From: Marmoricola sp.
GTDB lineage: Bacteria; Actinomycetota; Actinomycetes; Propionibacteriales; Nocardioidaceae
Assembly: GCA_025964775.1 (NCBI GenBank)
Contig: JAOPYE010000014.1
Span: 171,992 to 235,991, forward strand
Reading direction: 5' to 3'
Length of the DNA: 64,000 nt
In this document: one piece after another, positions 26,072 to 33,268 of the stretch
Numbering within the stretch: the first letter of the stretch is position 1
Layout of the letters: every line of letters starts with the position of its first letter
Program-made: the position numbers and the translations under genes
Notes under the pieces: generated by a model
Database searches by the model: none
The model's input: only the letters and a program-made list of their open reading frames with translations
Told to the model about the DNA's origin: nothing

Positions 26072-26100
26072 ACTCATAGTCTGTAGCCTCATAGTCTGCG
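26072..26100. promoter_or_regulatory. Tandem C-box-like operators
   Basis: Two copies of CTCATAGTCTG with a 15-base period: ACTCATAGTCTGTAG at 26072-26086, then CCTCATAGTCTGCG at 26087-26100. They closely resemble the C-boxes (of the form ACTnATAGTCnGTnG) bound by controller proteins of restriction-modification systems. They occupy the divergent promoter region between the methyltransferase and the small regulator, where a C-protein would be expected to control both arms. The repeat is seen directly; binding is inferred. Confidence 0.72.
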
Positions 26101-26121
26101 AACCCCTACGTTCGCACCATC

Positions 26122-26364
26122 ATGACGCATGGCACCGACAAGGCTCCGGCCCCACACCGGATTGTGTTCGGGGCTCGCGTTCGTGAACTCCGACTCGCGT
26201 TGGGCTTGTCCCAGGAGAACTTGGCCGAGGCCTCAGGATTACATCGCACTTACGTGTCCAGCTTGGAACGCGGACGAAGGAATGTCGGCCTAGACAACAT
26301 CGTCGCCCTGGCTTCGGCACTCAGGGTCGATCCGGCCCGGTTGTTCACAGACGGTGACGCCTGA
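26122..26364 (+). CDS. C-protein-type XRE regulator
   Basis: An 80-residue single-domain helix-turn-helix protein (FGARVRELRLALGLSQENLAEASGLHRTYVSSLERGRRNVGLDNIVALASAL), the size and sequence type of restriction-system controller proteins. A -10-like TACGTT at 26107-26112 about 9 bases before the ATG suggests a leaderless or very short leader. Its stop shares one base with the downstream nuclease-like gene (TGATG), so the effector would be made in step with its controller. Tandem C-box-like sites lie 21 bases upstream. Confidence 0.85.
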   Translation: MTHGTDKAPAPHRIVFGARVRELRLALGLSQENLAEASGLHRTYVSSLERGRRNVGLDNIVALASALRVDPARLFTDGDA

Positions 26365-27812
26365 TGGGCTTCAAGGAGGATGAGGACTTCGCACGTTTCC
26401 TGACGATGGGAGCCTTTGCCGCTGCAGCCGTGTCGGACGATCTCGAGGCACACGGTCACCGAATCATCGAGCTGGAGCGCTACGCCAAGGCAAACAAGAT
26501 CTGGAGCATCAAGGTCAAGAGGCTTCGACTCCCCGACCTCCTTTGTATTCGCTGTGGCCGGCGCTTCGAGTCCAAGGGCAAGTCCAAGCTCGAAGTTAAG
26601 CTTTCCCACTCCAACACGCCCGGACGCGAGTGGTGGGAGGGCGGGATGCGCATGGACGACGTGTTCGCGTTCGTGCGCGTCGCCGTTGGGGATGTGATCG
26701 ACCTTGGCCGCATCGTCTATGTGACGCGCGGCGCGTTACACGCAGCCGAGCGGGCGCTCGTCGAGGGAAACCGAAAGGCGATCTCCGCCGGATCGGAGCG
26801 CGATGTCTCGTGGCCAAGCTGGGCGCCGTCCTACTCGGGTGCCGTCACTGGCGTCTCGGACAGTGGTGACATCACCGTCTTGTCGGACACGGGGCGGCGG
26901 GCGACCTACAAGAGTGGCGCAAAGTGGCCGAACGCCTTTGTCTACCTCATGCCCGGCGAGACGTTCGACGCGGGAGACATGGTGGCGAGCTGCGTCGAGC
27001 CTGCCGACATAGAGTGCGCAGGCGCTACGTGGGACTGGAAGGAAGCTCTCAACGCAGACGATCCCGACGACCGCTTCGCAGCGGTGAAGGCTGCGCGTTG
27101 GCTTGCTGAGCCACCTGACGCCGCGCTCCTCATCCAGATCGCGTCCGATGAGGAAGGGGACTGGCGCATCCGGCTTGAAGCGCTAGTCAGCGGGGCAGCT
27201 CAAAATCCTCGCCTGACCGCCTCCATCCGCGACATGGTGCTGAGCAAGGAATCGCGTCCGGAGGAGAGGATGGAGGGCGTGTTTGCGCTGTCTGAGCTGG
27301 CGGACCCGGCGGCGGCCGAGGCCCTTTCAGATATCGCAGAGGAGGCATTCCCGCCAGAAGTGGCGGCCGCGGCGGTATGGGGCATCGGGCTCGGGGCAGC
27401 ACGCGACCCTGCTCTGCTACTGCCGTTCCTGGCGGATGCTGACGACATCGTTGCGTTGCACGCTTCAGCGGCACTCCCCGAGGTCCTGCCGGACCCCGTT
27501 CGGCGACAGCTCCTTGGCTGGCTGCAAACGGGAACACTGCGGCACGCCACCGTGGCCGCCCACTTGCTGGCGCGCCACGGACACCTTGAACAGCTACTCG
27601 CGGCCGATGTCTCTGACCCGGTCGTGAAGAGCATCGTGGTGCTCGCCGTGGGCGATATCGAGCAGGAGGCGGTACTGCGCGCTGTAGGAACACTCGACCA
27701 CGAGACTCGGCGGGTGCTGCAGACATTGTGGTCCCGGGAGGACGACTGGCTTCGATCGCCGGAGACCGATGGCGGCCTCGATGTTCTTCATCGACAGCGT
27801 GTTCGCCTCTGA
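26364..27812 (+). CDS. Putative PD-(D/E)xK endonuclease with HEAT-like repeats
   Basis: A 482-residue protein in the position of a restriction endonuclease. The N-terminal region has LPD at 56-58, a CIRC pair at 61-64, then ESKGKSKLEVKLSHS, giving a candidate nuclease site Asp58...Glu77-Val-Lys79. The middle has a small beta-rich segment (GAVTGVSDSGDITVLSD). From about residue 230 to 460 the sequence is a series of Ala/Leu-rich helical repeats (AAVKAARWLAEPPDAALLIQIA; GVFALSELADPAAAEALSDIA; AAAVWGIGLGAARDPALLLPFLA) resembling HEAT repeats. Nuclease activity is inferred from motif and context only. Co-transcribed with the C-protein. Confidence 0.65.
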   Translation: MGFKEDEDFARFLTMGAFAAAAVSDDLEAHGHRIIELERYAKANKIWSIKVKRLRLPDLLCIRCGRRFESKGKSKLEVKLSHSNTPGREWWEGGMRMDDVFAFVRVAVGDVIDLGRIVYVTRGALHAAERALVEGNRKAISAGSERDVSWPSWAPSYSGAVTGVSDSGDITVLSDTGRRATYKSGAKWPNAFVYLMPGETFDAGDMVASCVEPADIECAGATWDWKEALNADDPDDRFAAVKAARWLAEPPDAALLIQIASDEEGDWRIRLEALVSGAAQNPRLTASIRDMVLSKESRPEERMEGVFALSELADPAAAEALSDIAEEAFPPEVAAAAVWGIGLGAARDPALLLPFLADADDIVALHASAALPEVLPDPVRRQLLGWLQTGTLRHATVAAHLLARHGHLEQLLAADVSDPVVKSIVVLAVGDIEQEAVLRAVGTLDHETRRVLQTLWSREDDWLRSPETDGGLDVLHRQRVRL

Positions 27813-27866
27813 CGGTCCCTGCTGATCGTTGTTCGGAAGTGCCCACTGCCTCGTAGGCTGGTCCCG

Positions 27867-28376
27867 ATGTTTACGGACGAGCACTGTGAGTCGCGAGGGG
27901 GCGTGCTCGTGGCGGTGCTGCTGAACCCGCCCGCAACGACGACCGGAAACCGGACGCGTAACGCAACGGAGGGAGCGGCGCGGATCCTCGGCTACGACAG
28001 CGTTGAGGTAGTGAATCTCTGTAAGACCGCGACAAGTTCGGTGGTCGAGCTCAACGATCTGCGCGCCGACGATGGCTGGACCTTGGCCCGGCATGGACTA
28101 AAGCGTGCGCTTCGATCAGCAGATGGCGTTCTTGGCGCATGGGGTGTGGCCGGGATGTCCGGCGCCGCACGTGGGGCACGTGACAAACAGGTCGAGTGGT
28201 TCATTGCTGAAGCGGAGCGCTCCGGGTTTGCGACGTTGTGGATGGTTGGGGGCGAGCCCCGGCATCCGTCGCGATGGCATCAGTACCTGGCCGACAAATA
28301 CGGACGGACGTCGGGCGGCACGTTTGAGGAGCGGCTTGGCCAGGTGATCGAGGCGGTTTCGCTGGCGACGCTGTGA
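27867..28376 (+). CDS. DUF1643 family protein
   Basis: A 169-residue protein resembling DUF1643: LLNPPATTTGNRTRNATEGAARILGYDSVEVVNL near 18-52 and GAWGVAGMSGAARGARDKQV near 90-110. The family is found with phage and mobile-element genes; its activity is unknown. A -10-like TAGGCT ends 7 bases before the ATG, so it is likely to have its own leaderless promoter 54 bases after the nuclease-like gene. It is the last gene before the right attachment site. Confidence 0.68.
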   Translation: MFTDEHCESRGGVLVAVLLNPPATTTGNRTRNATEGAARILGYDSVEVVNLCKTATSSVVELNDLRADDGWTLARHGLKRALRSADGVLGAWGVAGMSGAARGARDKQVEWFIAEAERSGFATLWMVGGEPRHPSRWHQYLADKYGRTSGGTFEERLGQVIEAVSLATL

Positions 28377-28516
28377 GCAGCTGATGCCCAAAGTCGAGGC
28401 GTCGCGGATCGACAGCGGACCCTGCGAACGGTTGTAAGCCGCGACGAGTTCCACGGCCAAGGATTCCTTGATGATCGCTCGAAGCGAGGATCCTATTTCG
28501 AGCTCGCGGCGATCAA

Positions 28517-28537
28517 TTGAGACTAAAACTGAGACTA
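28517..28537 (+). repeat. Right arm-type direct repeats
   Basis: TTGAGACTA at 28517-28525 and CTGAGACTA at 28529-28537, 12-base period, the same orientation as the pair at 14728-14748. They lie about 84 bases from the tRNA-Ser 3' end. They are probable integrase arm sites and support the element boundaries. Confidence 0.6.
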
Positions 28538-28554
28538 AAGCCGAAGCGCCGGCC

Positions 28555-28582
28555 CGGTCCCGTTGGCGAACCAACGGGACCG
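28555..28582 (-). terminator. Element-supplied terminator for the restored tRNA-Ser
   Basis: Perfect 12-bp stem CGGTCCCGTTGG / CCAACGGGACCG with a CGAA loop, 38 bases downstream of the tRNA-Ser 3' end on the minus strand. No long T-run follows, only a CTTT some way on. Its position mirrors that of the native terminator at 14549-14572, so the element appears to bring a replacement. Confidence 0.55.
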
Positions 28583-28620
28583 AGCCGGCGTCTGTGCAGG
28601 TCAGGCCTGCAGTCTATCGG

Positions 28621-28707
28621 CGGAGGATAGGGGATTCGAACCCCTGAGGGCTTTCACACCCAACCCGCTTTCCAAGCGAGCGCCATAGGCCACTAGGCGA
28701 ATCCTCC
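28621..28707 (-). tRNA. tRNA-Ser(GGA), chimeric
   Basis: An 87-base class II tRNA read on the minus strand. The acceptor stem is GGAGGAT/ATCCTCC, the anticodon loop TTGGAAA has GGA (serine, UCC/UCU codons), the variable arm is long with stem GGG/CCC, and the T-arm is GGGGTTCGAATCCCC. CCA is not encoded. The 5' half is native and the 3' half comes from the integrated element, whose left end carries the displaced native 3' half. The gene remains complete after integration. Confidence 0.93.
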
Positions 28708-28764
28708 GCCGCGAAGGCTACCCGCCCCGATTCGCTCGCGCGAAATCGGTCTCCTAGACTTCGG

Positions 28765-28856
28765 GGAACCCCCCATGCGGCGGTATCTCACTGAACTCCC
28801 CCAGGGCCGGAAGGCAGCAAGGGCAGGTGGGCTCTTCCGGGTGCATGGGGGGCCTC
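28765..28856 (+). ncRNA. ffs: Small bacterial SRP RNA (4.5S type)
   Basis: The conserved SRP domain is present: AGGGCCGGAAGGCAGCAAGGG with its GGAA tetraloop and asymmetric loop. It is closed by a terminal helix CCCCCCATG (28769-28777) pairing with CATGGGGGG (28844-28852). A -10-like TAGACT at 28755-28760 gives a start near 28765. It lacks the Alu domain and so is the short type. It targets membrane proteins with Ffh. Ends are approximate. Confidence 0.9.
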
Positions 28857-28913
28857 TGCGTTCCAGACGGAGTGGCGTTCCCGCAGGCCGCGGCACTGGG
28901 CCAAGATGGGCCC

Positions 28914-30107
28914 GTGAGCTTCACCGAACTGTCCGTGATCTGTCTGGTTGCCCTCGGCGGCCCGCTGCTGGCCGTGCGCCGGGGCTGGCACCTGCCGGTC
29001 GTCCTGGGCGAGCTCGTCGCCGGGATCGTCCTGGGCCGGACCGGCTTCGGCTACTTCGATGCCGCCAACCCGACGTTCACGTTCCTGGCCGACGCCGGCT
29101 TCGCCCTGGTGATGTTCGTGGCGGGGTCGCACGTCCCGGTACGCAACCCGGCCATCCGCCCTGCGCTGCGCGCCGGGCTCGTGCGTGCGGTGGGCGTCGG
29201 GGTCGTCGCGGCGATCCTCGGAGTGGTGCTGGCGTCGGCCTTCGACCTCCACCACGCTGCCCTGTACGCCGTCCTGATGGCCTCGTCGTCTGCCGCCCTG
29301 ATCCTGCCCGTGGTCGACTCCCTGGGCCTCGGCGGCACGCAGGTGCTCGACCTGCTCCCGCAGATCGCCATCGCCGACGCGGCCTGCATCGTCGCGCTGC
29401 CGCTGGTGATCCAGCCCAGCCATGCCGGCCGTGCTGCGTTGGGCGCAGCCACCGTGATCGCAGCCGCCGCGGTCGTCTTCGTCGTGCTGCGTCGCCTGGA
29501 GACCAACGGTGTGCGCGTACGGGTGCACAAGGTCTCCGAGGACCGGTCCTTCGCCGTCGAGCTGCGGGTCCAGTTGGCGATCCTCTTCGCGCTCGCCGGA
29601 CTCGCCGTCACGATGCACGTCTCGATCATGCTGGCCGGCTTCAGCTTCGGGCTGGTCGTGGCCGCGATCGGCGAGCCGCGACGGCTGGCCAAGCAGCTCT
29701 TCGCCGTCACCGAGGGTTTCCTCGGACCAGTGTTCTTCGTCTGGCTCGGCGCCACCTTGCAGCTGCGGGAGCTCGGCAGTCATCCGCGACTGATCCTGCT
29801 GGGGCTGTTCCTCGGTCTCGGCGCGGCCCTGGCCCACGGCGTCGTGCGCTTCGTAGGCCAGCCGTCGTCGCTGGCACTGCTCGCCACCGCGCAGCTGGGG
29901 GTCCCGGTCGCTGCCGCCACGATCGGCCAGCAGCTGGGGGTGCTTGTACCGGGTGAGGCGTCGGCATTGATGCTGGGCGCCCTGGTGAGCATCGCGATCG
30001 CCGTCCTCGGCGGCAGCATGGCCGCGCGGGCCGGCCTCGTCAGCACCGATGGGACCAAGCACGATCCGGCCGGCCCCACGCCGGCGAAGGCTGACTCCGA
30101 TGGCTGA
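28914..30107 (+). CDS. CPA2-type cation:proton antiporter
   Basis: A 397-residue membrane protein with about 12 hydrophobic segments, in the KefB/GerN/NapA-like Na+(K+)/H+ exchanger family. The N-terminal LPVVLGELVAGIVLGRTGFGYF is the signature start of this family, and FVAGSHVPVRNP and SSSAALILPVVDSLGL follow. No TrkA_N domain is attached. The GTG at 28914 is chosen as it begins SFTELSVICLVALGGPLLA, directly before the first helix. Its stop lies inside the next gene (8-base overlap). Confidence 0.82.
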   Translation: MSFTELSVICLVALGGPLLAVRRGWHLPVVLGELVAGIVLGRTGFGYFDAANPTFTFLADAGFALVMFVAGSHVPVRNPAIRPALRAGLVRAVGVGVVAAILGVVLASAFDLHHAALYAVLMASSSAALILPVVDSLGLGGTQVLDLLPQIAIADAACIVALPLVIQPSHAGRAALGAATVIAAAAVVFVVLRRLETNGVRVRVHKVSEDRSFAVELRVQLAILFALAGLAVTMHVSIMLAGFSFGLVVAAIGEPRRLAKQLFAVTEGFLGPVFFVWLGATLQLRELGSHPRLILLGLFLGLGAALAHGVVRFVGQPSSLALLATAQLGVPVAAATIGQQLGVLVPGEASALMLGALVSIAIAVLGGSMAARAGLVSTDGTKHDPAGPTPAKADSDG

Positions 30108-31164
30108 CGTGCACGAGCTGACGTCGGCGTACGAGAGCTGGTTGGGTGCGCGCATCCCGCTGGAGAAGTCCGAGCTGGACCGCAAGCACGCGGAGATGGC
30201 CGCGCACGAGTACCGCTTCCTGCGGGGCAGCTACTACCTGTGGCTGGTCCGCATCGGCGAGCTGCTGCCCGAGACGCTGGACTCCACCCGGCTGCCCGCG
30301 GTCGGTGACCTGCACGTCGAGAACTTCGGGACCTGGCGCGACCGCGACCAGGTACGGCGCTGGGGCATCAACGACTTCGACGAGCTCGCCACCGGCGCCC
30401 ATCTGCCCGACCTGGTCCGGCTGGCGACCTCCGCGGTGCTCGCACCACACATCACGCTCGCCGACAAGGACGTCTGCCGGGTCGTGCTCGAAGCCTGGTC
30501 GAACTCGACGCCGCGGATCGCGGTCGACCTCGAGGAGAAGGGTGCCGGGCACCTGCGCACCCTCGTTCCCGGGTTCGACGACGCGGACAAGTTCTACGAA
30601 CGGCTGGCCGCCGGTTCCCCGGCCGAGGTCCCGGCCGCGGTCGCTGCGGCCGCGACGGGTGTGGCCGAGAAGGGCTGGACGCCGACCTGGCACGTCCATG
30701 TCGCAGGTACCGGGTCGCTGGGCCATCGCCGGGTCGTCGGGGTCGGACCGAGCGCCGACGGGACGCAGCACGCCCGGGAGGTCAAGCAGCTCGGGCCCGG
30801 CACCAGCGAATGGCTCGAGGCGACGAGGCCGGGCCTGCCGTGGCCGACCACCGACGGTGTCCTGTTCGAACGCGTCCGGTCGGCGGTGCGCGGTCCGGCG
30901 GCAGCCGTCCGGGTCGAGGGCTGGCACGTGCGCGACCTGGCCCCGGACATCGTGCGGATCGAGCTCGCGGGCCTCGACCAGCACGACTCCGAACGGTTGC
31001 TGACGGCGATGGCGCAGGCGACGGCCGACGTGCACGGCTGCGACCCGGAGGGTTTCGCGCGGGCGGTGGAGGCCGCCGAATCGATGGGCAAGTCAGGCTT
31101 CCGCGAAGCCGTGGAGGCCATGGTCGCCAGCACCAAGGCGGACTACGCGGCGTACCGGGCCTGA
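30100..31164 (+). CDS. DUF2252 family protein
   Basis: A 354-residue cytoplasmic protein. It has FLRGSYYLWLVRIGELLP and VGDLHVENFGTWRDRDQVRRWGINDFDELATG near 65-100, the DUF2252 hallmark; the GDxHxxNF and NDFD motifs recall aminoglycoside-phosphotransferase-like kinase folds. The substrate is unknown. ATG 30100 overlaps the antiporter by 8 bases, so both are likely co-transcribed. Confidence 0.8.
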   Translation: MADVHELTSAYESWLGARIPLEKSELDRKHAEMAAHEYRFLRGSYYLWLVRIGELLPETLDSTRLPAVGDLHVENFGTWRDRDQVRRWGINDFDELATGAHLPDLVRLATSAVLAPHITLADKDVCRVVLEAWSNSTPRIAVDLEEKGAGHLRTLVPGFDDADKFYERLAAGSPAEVPAAVAAAATGVAEKGWTPTWHVHVAGTGSLGHRRVVGVGPSADGTQHAREVKQLGPGTSEWLEATRPGLPWPTTDGVLFERVRSAVRGPAAAVRVEGWHVRDLAPDIVRIELAGLDQHDSERLLTAMAQATADVHGCDPEGFARAVEAAESMGKSGFREAVEAMVASTKADYAAYRA

Positions 31165-31206
31165 ACCGCGGTCTCTCCTGTCGGCATGCACGGCTAGGGT
31201 GCAGGC

Positions 31207-33255
31207 GTGGAGCACAACCTCGCGCTGTATCGCCGCTACCGGCCGGAGACGTTTGCCGAGGTCATCGGGCAGGACCACGTCACCGAGCCGCTCCGCGCCG
31301 CGCTCGCGAACAACAGGGTGAACCACGCCTACCTCTTCTCCGGCCCGCGCGGCTGCGGCAAGACCACGAGCGCCCGGATCCTCGCCCGCGCGCTCAACTG
31401 CGAGAAGGCGCCGATCTCGGACCCGTGCGGCGAGTGCCAGTCGTGCCGCGACCTGGCTCGCGGCGGACCGGGATCCCTCGACGTCATCGAGATCGACGCG
31501 GCCAGCCACGGCGGCGTCGACGATGCCCGGGACCTGCGCGAACGCGCGTTCTTCGCTCCGGTCTCCAGCCGCTACAAGGTCTACATCATCGACGAGGCCC
31601 ACATGGTGACGACGCAGGGCTTCAACGCCCTGCTCAAGCTTGTCGAGGAGCCGCCGGAGCACCTCAAGTTCATCTTCGCGACGACCGAGCCGGAGAAGGT
31701 CATCGCGACGATCCGCTCGCGCACCCATCACTACCCGTTCCGGCTGATCCCGCCGCGCGTGCTGTCGGACTACCTCGCGGAGATCTGCGAGCGCGAGGGC
31801 GTCCCGATCGAGGCGGCCGCGCTGCCGCTGGTCGTGCGCGCCGGCGCGGGGTCGGCCCGGGACTCGCTGTCCGTCCTCGACCAGCTGCTCGGCGGGGCCG
31901 GACCGGCCGGAGTCACCTACGGCGTGGCGACGTCGCTGCTCGGCTACACCCCCGACACCCTGCTCGACGAGGTCGTCGACGGTTTCTCGGCCAGCGACGG
32001 CAGCACGGTCTTCGCGGTCGTCGACAAGGTGATCGAGACCGGCCAGGATCCGCGTCGCTTCACCGAGGACCTGCTCCGGAGGCTGCGCGACCTGGTGATC
32101 GTGGCCGCCGTCCCCGATGCGTCGACGACCGGCCTGCTCGACGTACCGGCCGACCAGGCCGAACGCCTCGTCGCCCAGGCGGCACGCTTCGGTCGTGCCG
32201 ACCTGGTCCGCGCCGCGGACTGCGTCGCTGCTGGCCTCACCGAGATGCGCGGCGCCACCACGCCTCGCCTGCTGCTCGAGCTGATCTGTGCGCGGGTCCT
32301 GCTGCCCGGTGCCGATGACTCGACCGATGGCCTCGTGGCCCGCCTGGACCGCCTGGAGCGTCGCGTCGGCATGGGTGTCCCGGCGCCGGGATTCGAGGCA
32401 GGTGCAGCACAACGTCCTCAACCACCGGTGTCGACCCCACCGGTCGCCCCGGTCGTCGAGCCTGCCGACACGCCTGCACCTCCCGCAGAGGGTTTCGAGA
32501 CGGTTGCTGCGCAACCTCCTCAACCACCGGTGTCGGCCCCGCCGGTCGCCCTGCCGGTGGTCGACGTTGCCGAGACGCCTGAACCCCCAGCATCGGCCCC
32601 ACGCCCGGGTCCCGTCTCCACCCTCAGCCTGGTCGACGCCCGCCGCGTCTGGCCCGACCTGCTCGACAAGGTCAAGGAGATGCGCCGGTTCACCTGGATC
32701 CTGCTCAGCCAGAACGCCCAGGTGATCGGGCTCGACGGCGGCATCCTGACCGTCGGGTTCAAGACTGCCGGCGCCAAGGATTCGTTCATCGGGGGCGGCA
32801 GCGAGGAGATCCTGCGACAGGCCGCGATCGACGTGATCGGCGTTGACTGGCGCGTCGAGGCGATCGTCGACCAGTCCGCCGATCCAGGTGCCGGTGTTGC
32901 TCCGGTCGTCACGCTCCCGTCAACGGCCAGCGCTCCCGCACCGGCCGAGGAGAAGGTCACCTCCGCACCGGCATGGCTCTCCGAGGACGACGACACCGGC
33001 GACGCGATCGAGGACCTCGACCCGGCAGCGGCGCCCGTCGGACCGGCGGCCCGTCCCGCGTCCGAGGCGATCGCCTCGGCCCGCAGCAACATCGCTCCGA
33101 CCCGGAGCGGCGACGAGCCGGGCAAGGCACCGGACACACGCGACGGCGAAGCGCATCCCGACGACCCCGATCTCGAGGACGACGGTGTGGACGGCGCCGA
33201 GCTGCTCCGCCGCGAGCTCGGCGCCACCGTGATCGACGAGATCTCCCACGAATGA
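31207..33255 (+). CDS. dnaX: DNA polymerase III gamma/tau subunit
   Basis: Clamp-loader ATPase of 682 residues. Walker A GPRGCGKT is at 46-53, the zinc site is formed by Cys65, 74, 77 and 80, and the Walker B region is YIIDEAHMV. After the three-domain loader (about 1-365) comes a Pro/Ala-rich linker with two repeated GFE..AAQ.PQPPVS peptides (about 394-445), then a tau-like C-terminal domain (VWPDLLDKVKEMRRFTWILLSQNAQV) and an acidic tail. A -10-like TAGGGT at 31195-31200 ends 6 bases before the GTG, so the mRNA is probably leaderless. It is followed by ybaB and recR, the standard cluster. No slippery A-run for gamma production was noted. Confidence 0.93.
   Translation: MEHNLALYRRYRPETFAEVIGQDHVTEPLRAALANNRVNHAYLFSGPRGCGKTTSARILARALNCEKAPISDPCGECQSCRDLARGGPGSLDVIEIDAASHGGVDDARDLRERAFFAPVSSRYKVYIIDEAHMVTTQGFNALLKLVEEPPEHLKFIFATTEPEKVIATIRSRTHHYPFRLIPPRVLSDYLAEICEREGVPIEAAALPLVVRAGAGSARDSLSVLDQLLGGAGPAGVTYGVATSLLGYTPDTLLDEVVDGFSASDGSTVFAVVDKVIETGQDPRRFTEDLLRRLRDLVIVAAVPDASTTGLLDVPADQAERLVAQAARFGRADLVRAADCVAAGLTEMRGATTPRLLLELICARVLLPGADDSTDGLVARLDRLERRVGMGVPAPGFEAGAAQRPQPPVSTPPVAPVVEPADTPAPPAEGFETVAAQPPQPPVSAPPVALPVVDVAETPEPPASAPRPGPVSTLSLVDARRVWPDLLDKVKEMRRFTWILLSQNAQVIGLDGGILTVGFKTAGAKDSFIGGGSEEILRQAAIDVIGVDWRVEAIVDQSADPGAGVAPVVTLPSTASAPAPAEEKVTSAPAWLSEDDDTGDAIEDLDPAAAPVGPAARPASEAIASARSNIAPTRSGDEPGKAPDTRDGEAHPDDPDLEDDGVDGAELLRRELGATVIDEISHE
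32389..32530 (+). repeat. Two REP-like units inside the dnaX reading frame
   Basis: Units at 32389-32428 and 32491-32530 share GG(A/T)TTCGAG(G/A)C, then GCAACCTCCT-like sequence ending CAACCACCGG. The same kind of sequence occurs outside genes (63638-63656 GGTTTCGACAAGCTCAACC; 4820-4894). Both units are in the same frame, so they encode near-identical peptides in the linker of DnaX. Confidence 0.55.
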
Positions 33256-33268
33256 CCAGGAGCAGACC

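Larger units (their letters stand above)
14581..28676. mobile_element. Integrative mobilizable element in tRNA-Ser(GGA)
   Basis: The boundaries are the two copies of the tRNA-Ser 3' half. The core crossover is probably in the shared 16 bases at 14619-14634 and 28661-28676, giving an element of about 14.04 kb. Contents are a DUF5343 gene, relaxase-DprA-PRTase operon, xis, int, nuclease-like remnant, methyltransferase/C-protein/nuclease-HEAT cassette and DUF1643. Both ends carry 12-base-period CTGAGACTA repeats about 80-95 bases inside the cores. A MobF relaxase is present but no FtsK/TraB or type IV secretion genes, so it would need a helper for transfer. Unusually, int is about 5 kb from the nearest end. 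Confidence 0.88.

Noticed and set aside
32389..32530. CRISPR-like spaced repeats in dnaX
   Set aside because: Only two imperfect units, inside a coding frame and matching dispersed intergenic repeats; no cas genes are in the window.
31207..33255. Programmed frameshift in dnaX producing a gamma subunit
   Set aside because: No slippery A-rich heptamer with a downstream hairpin was noticed in the linker region.
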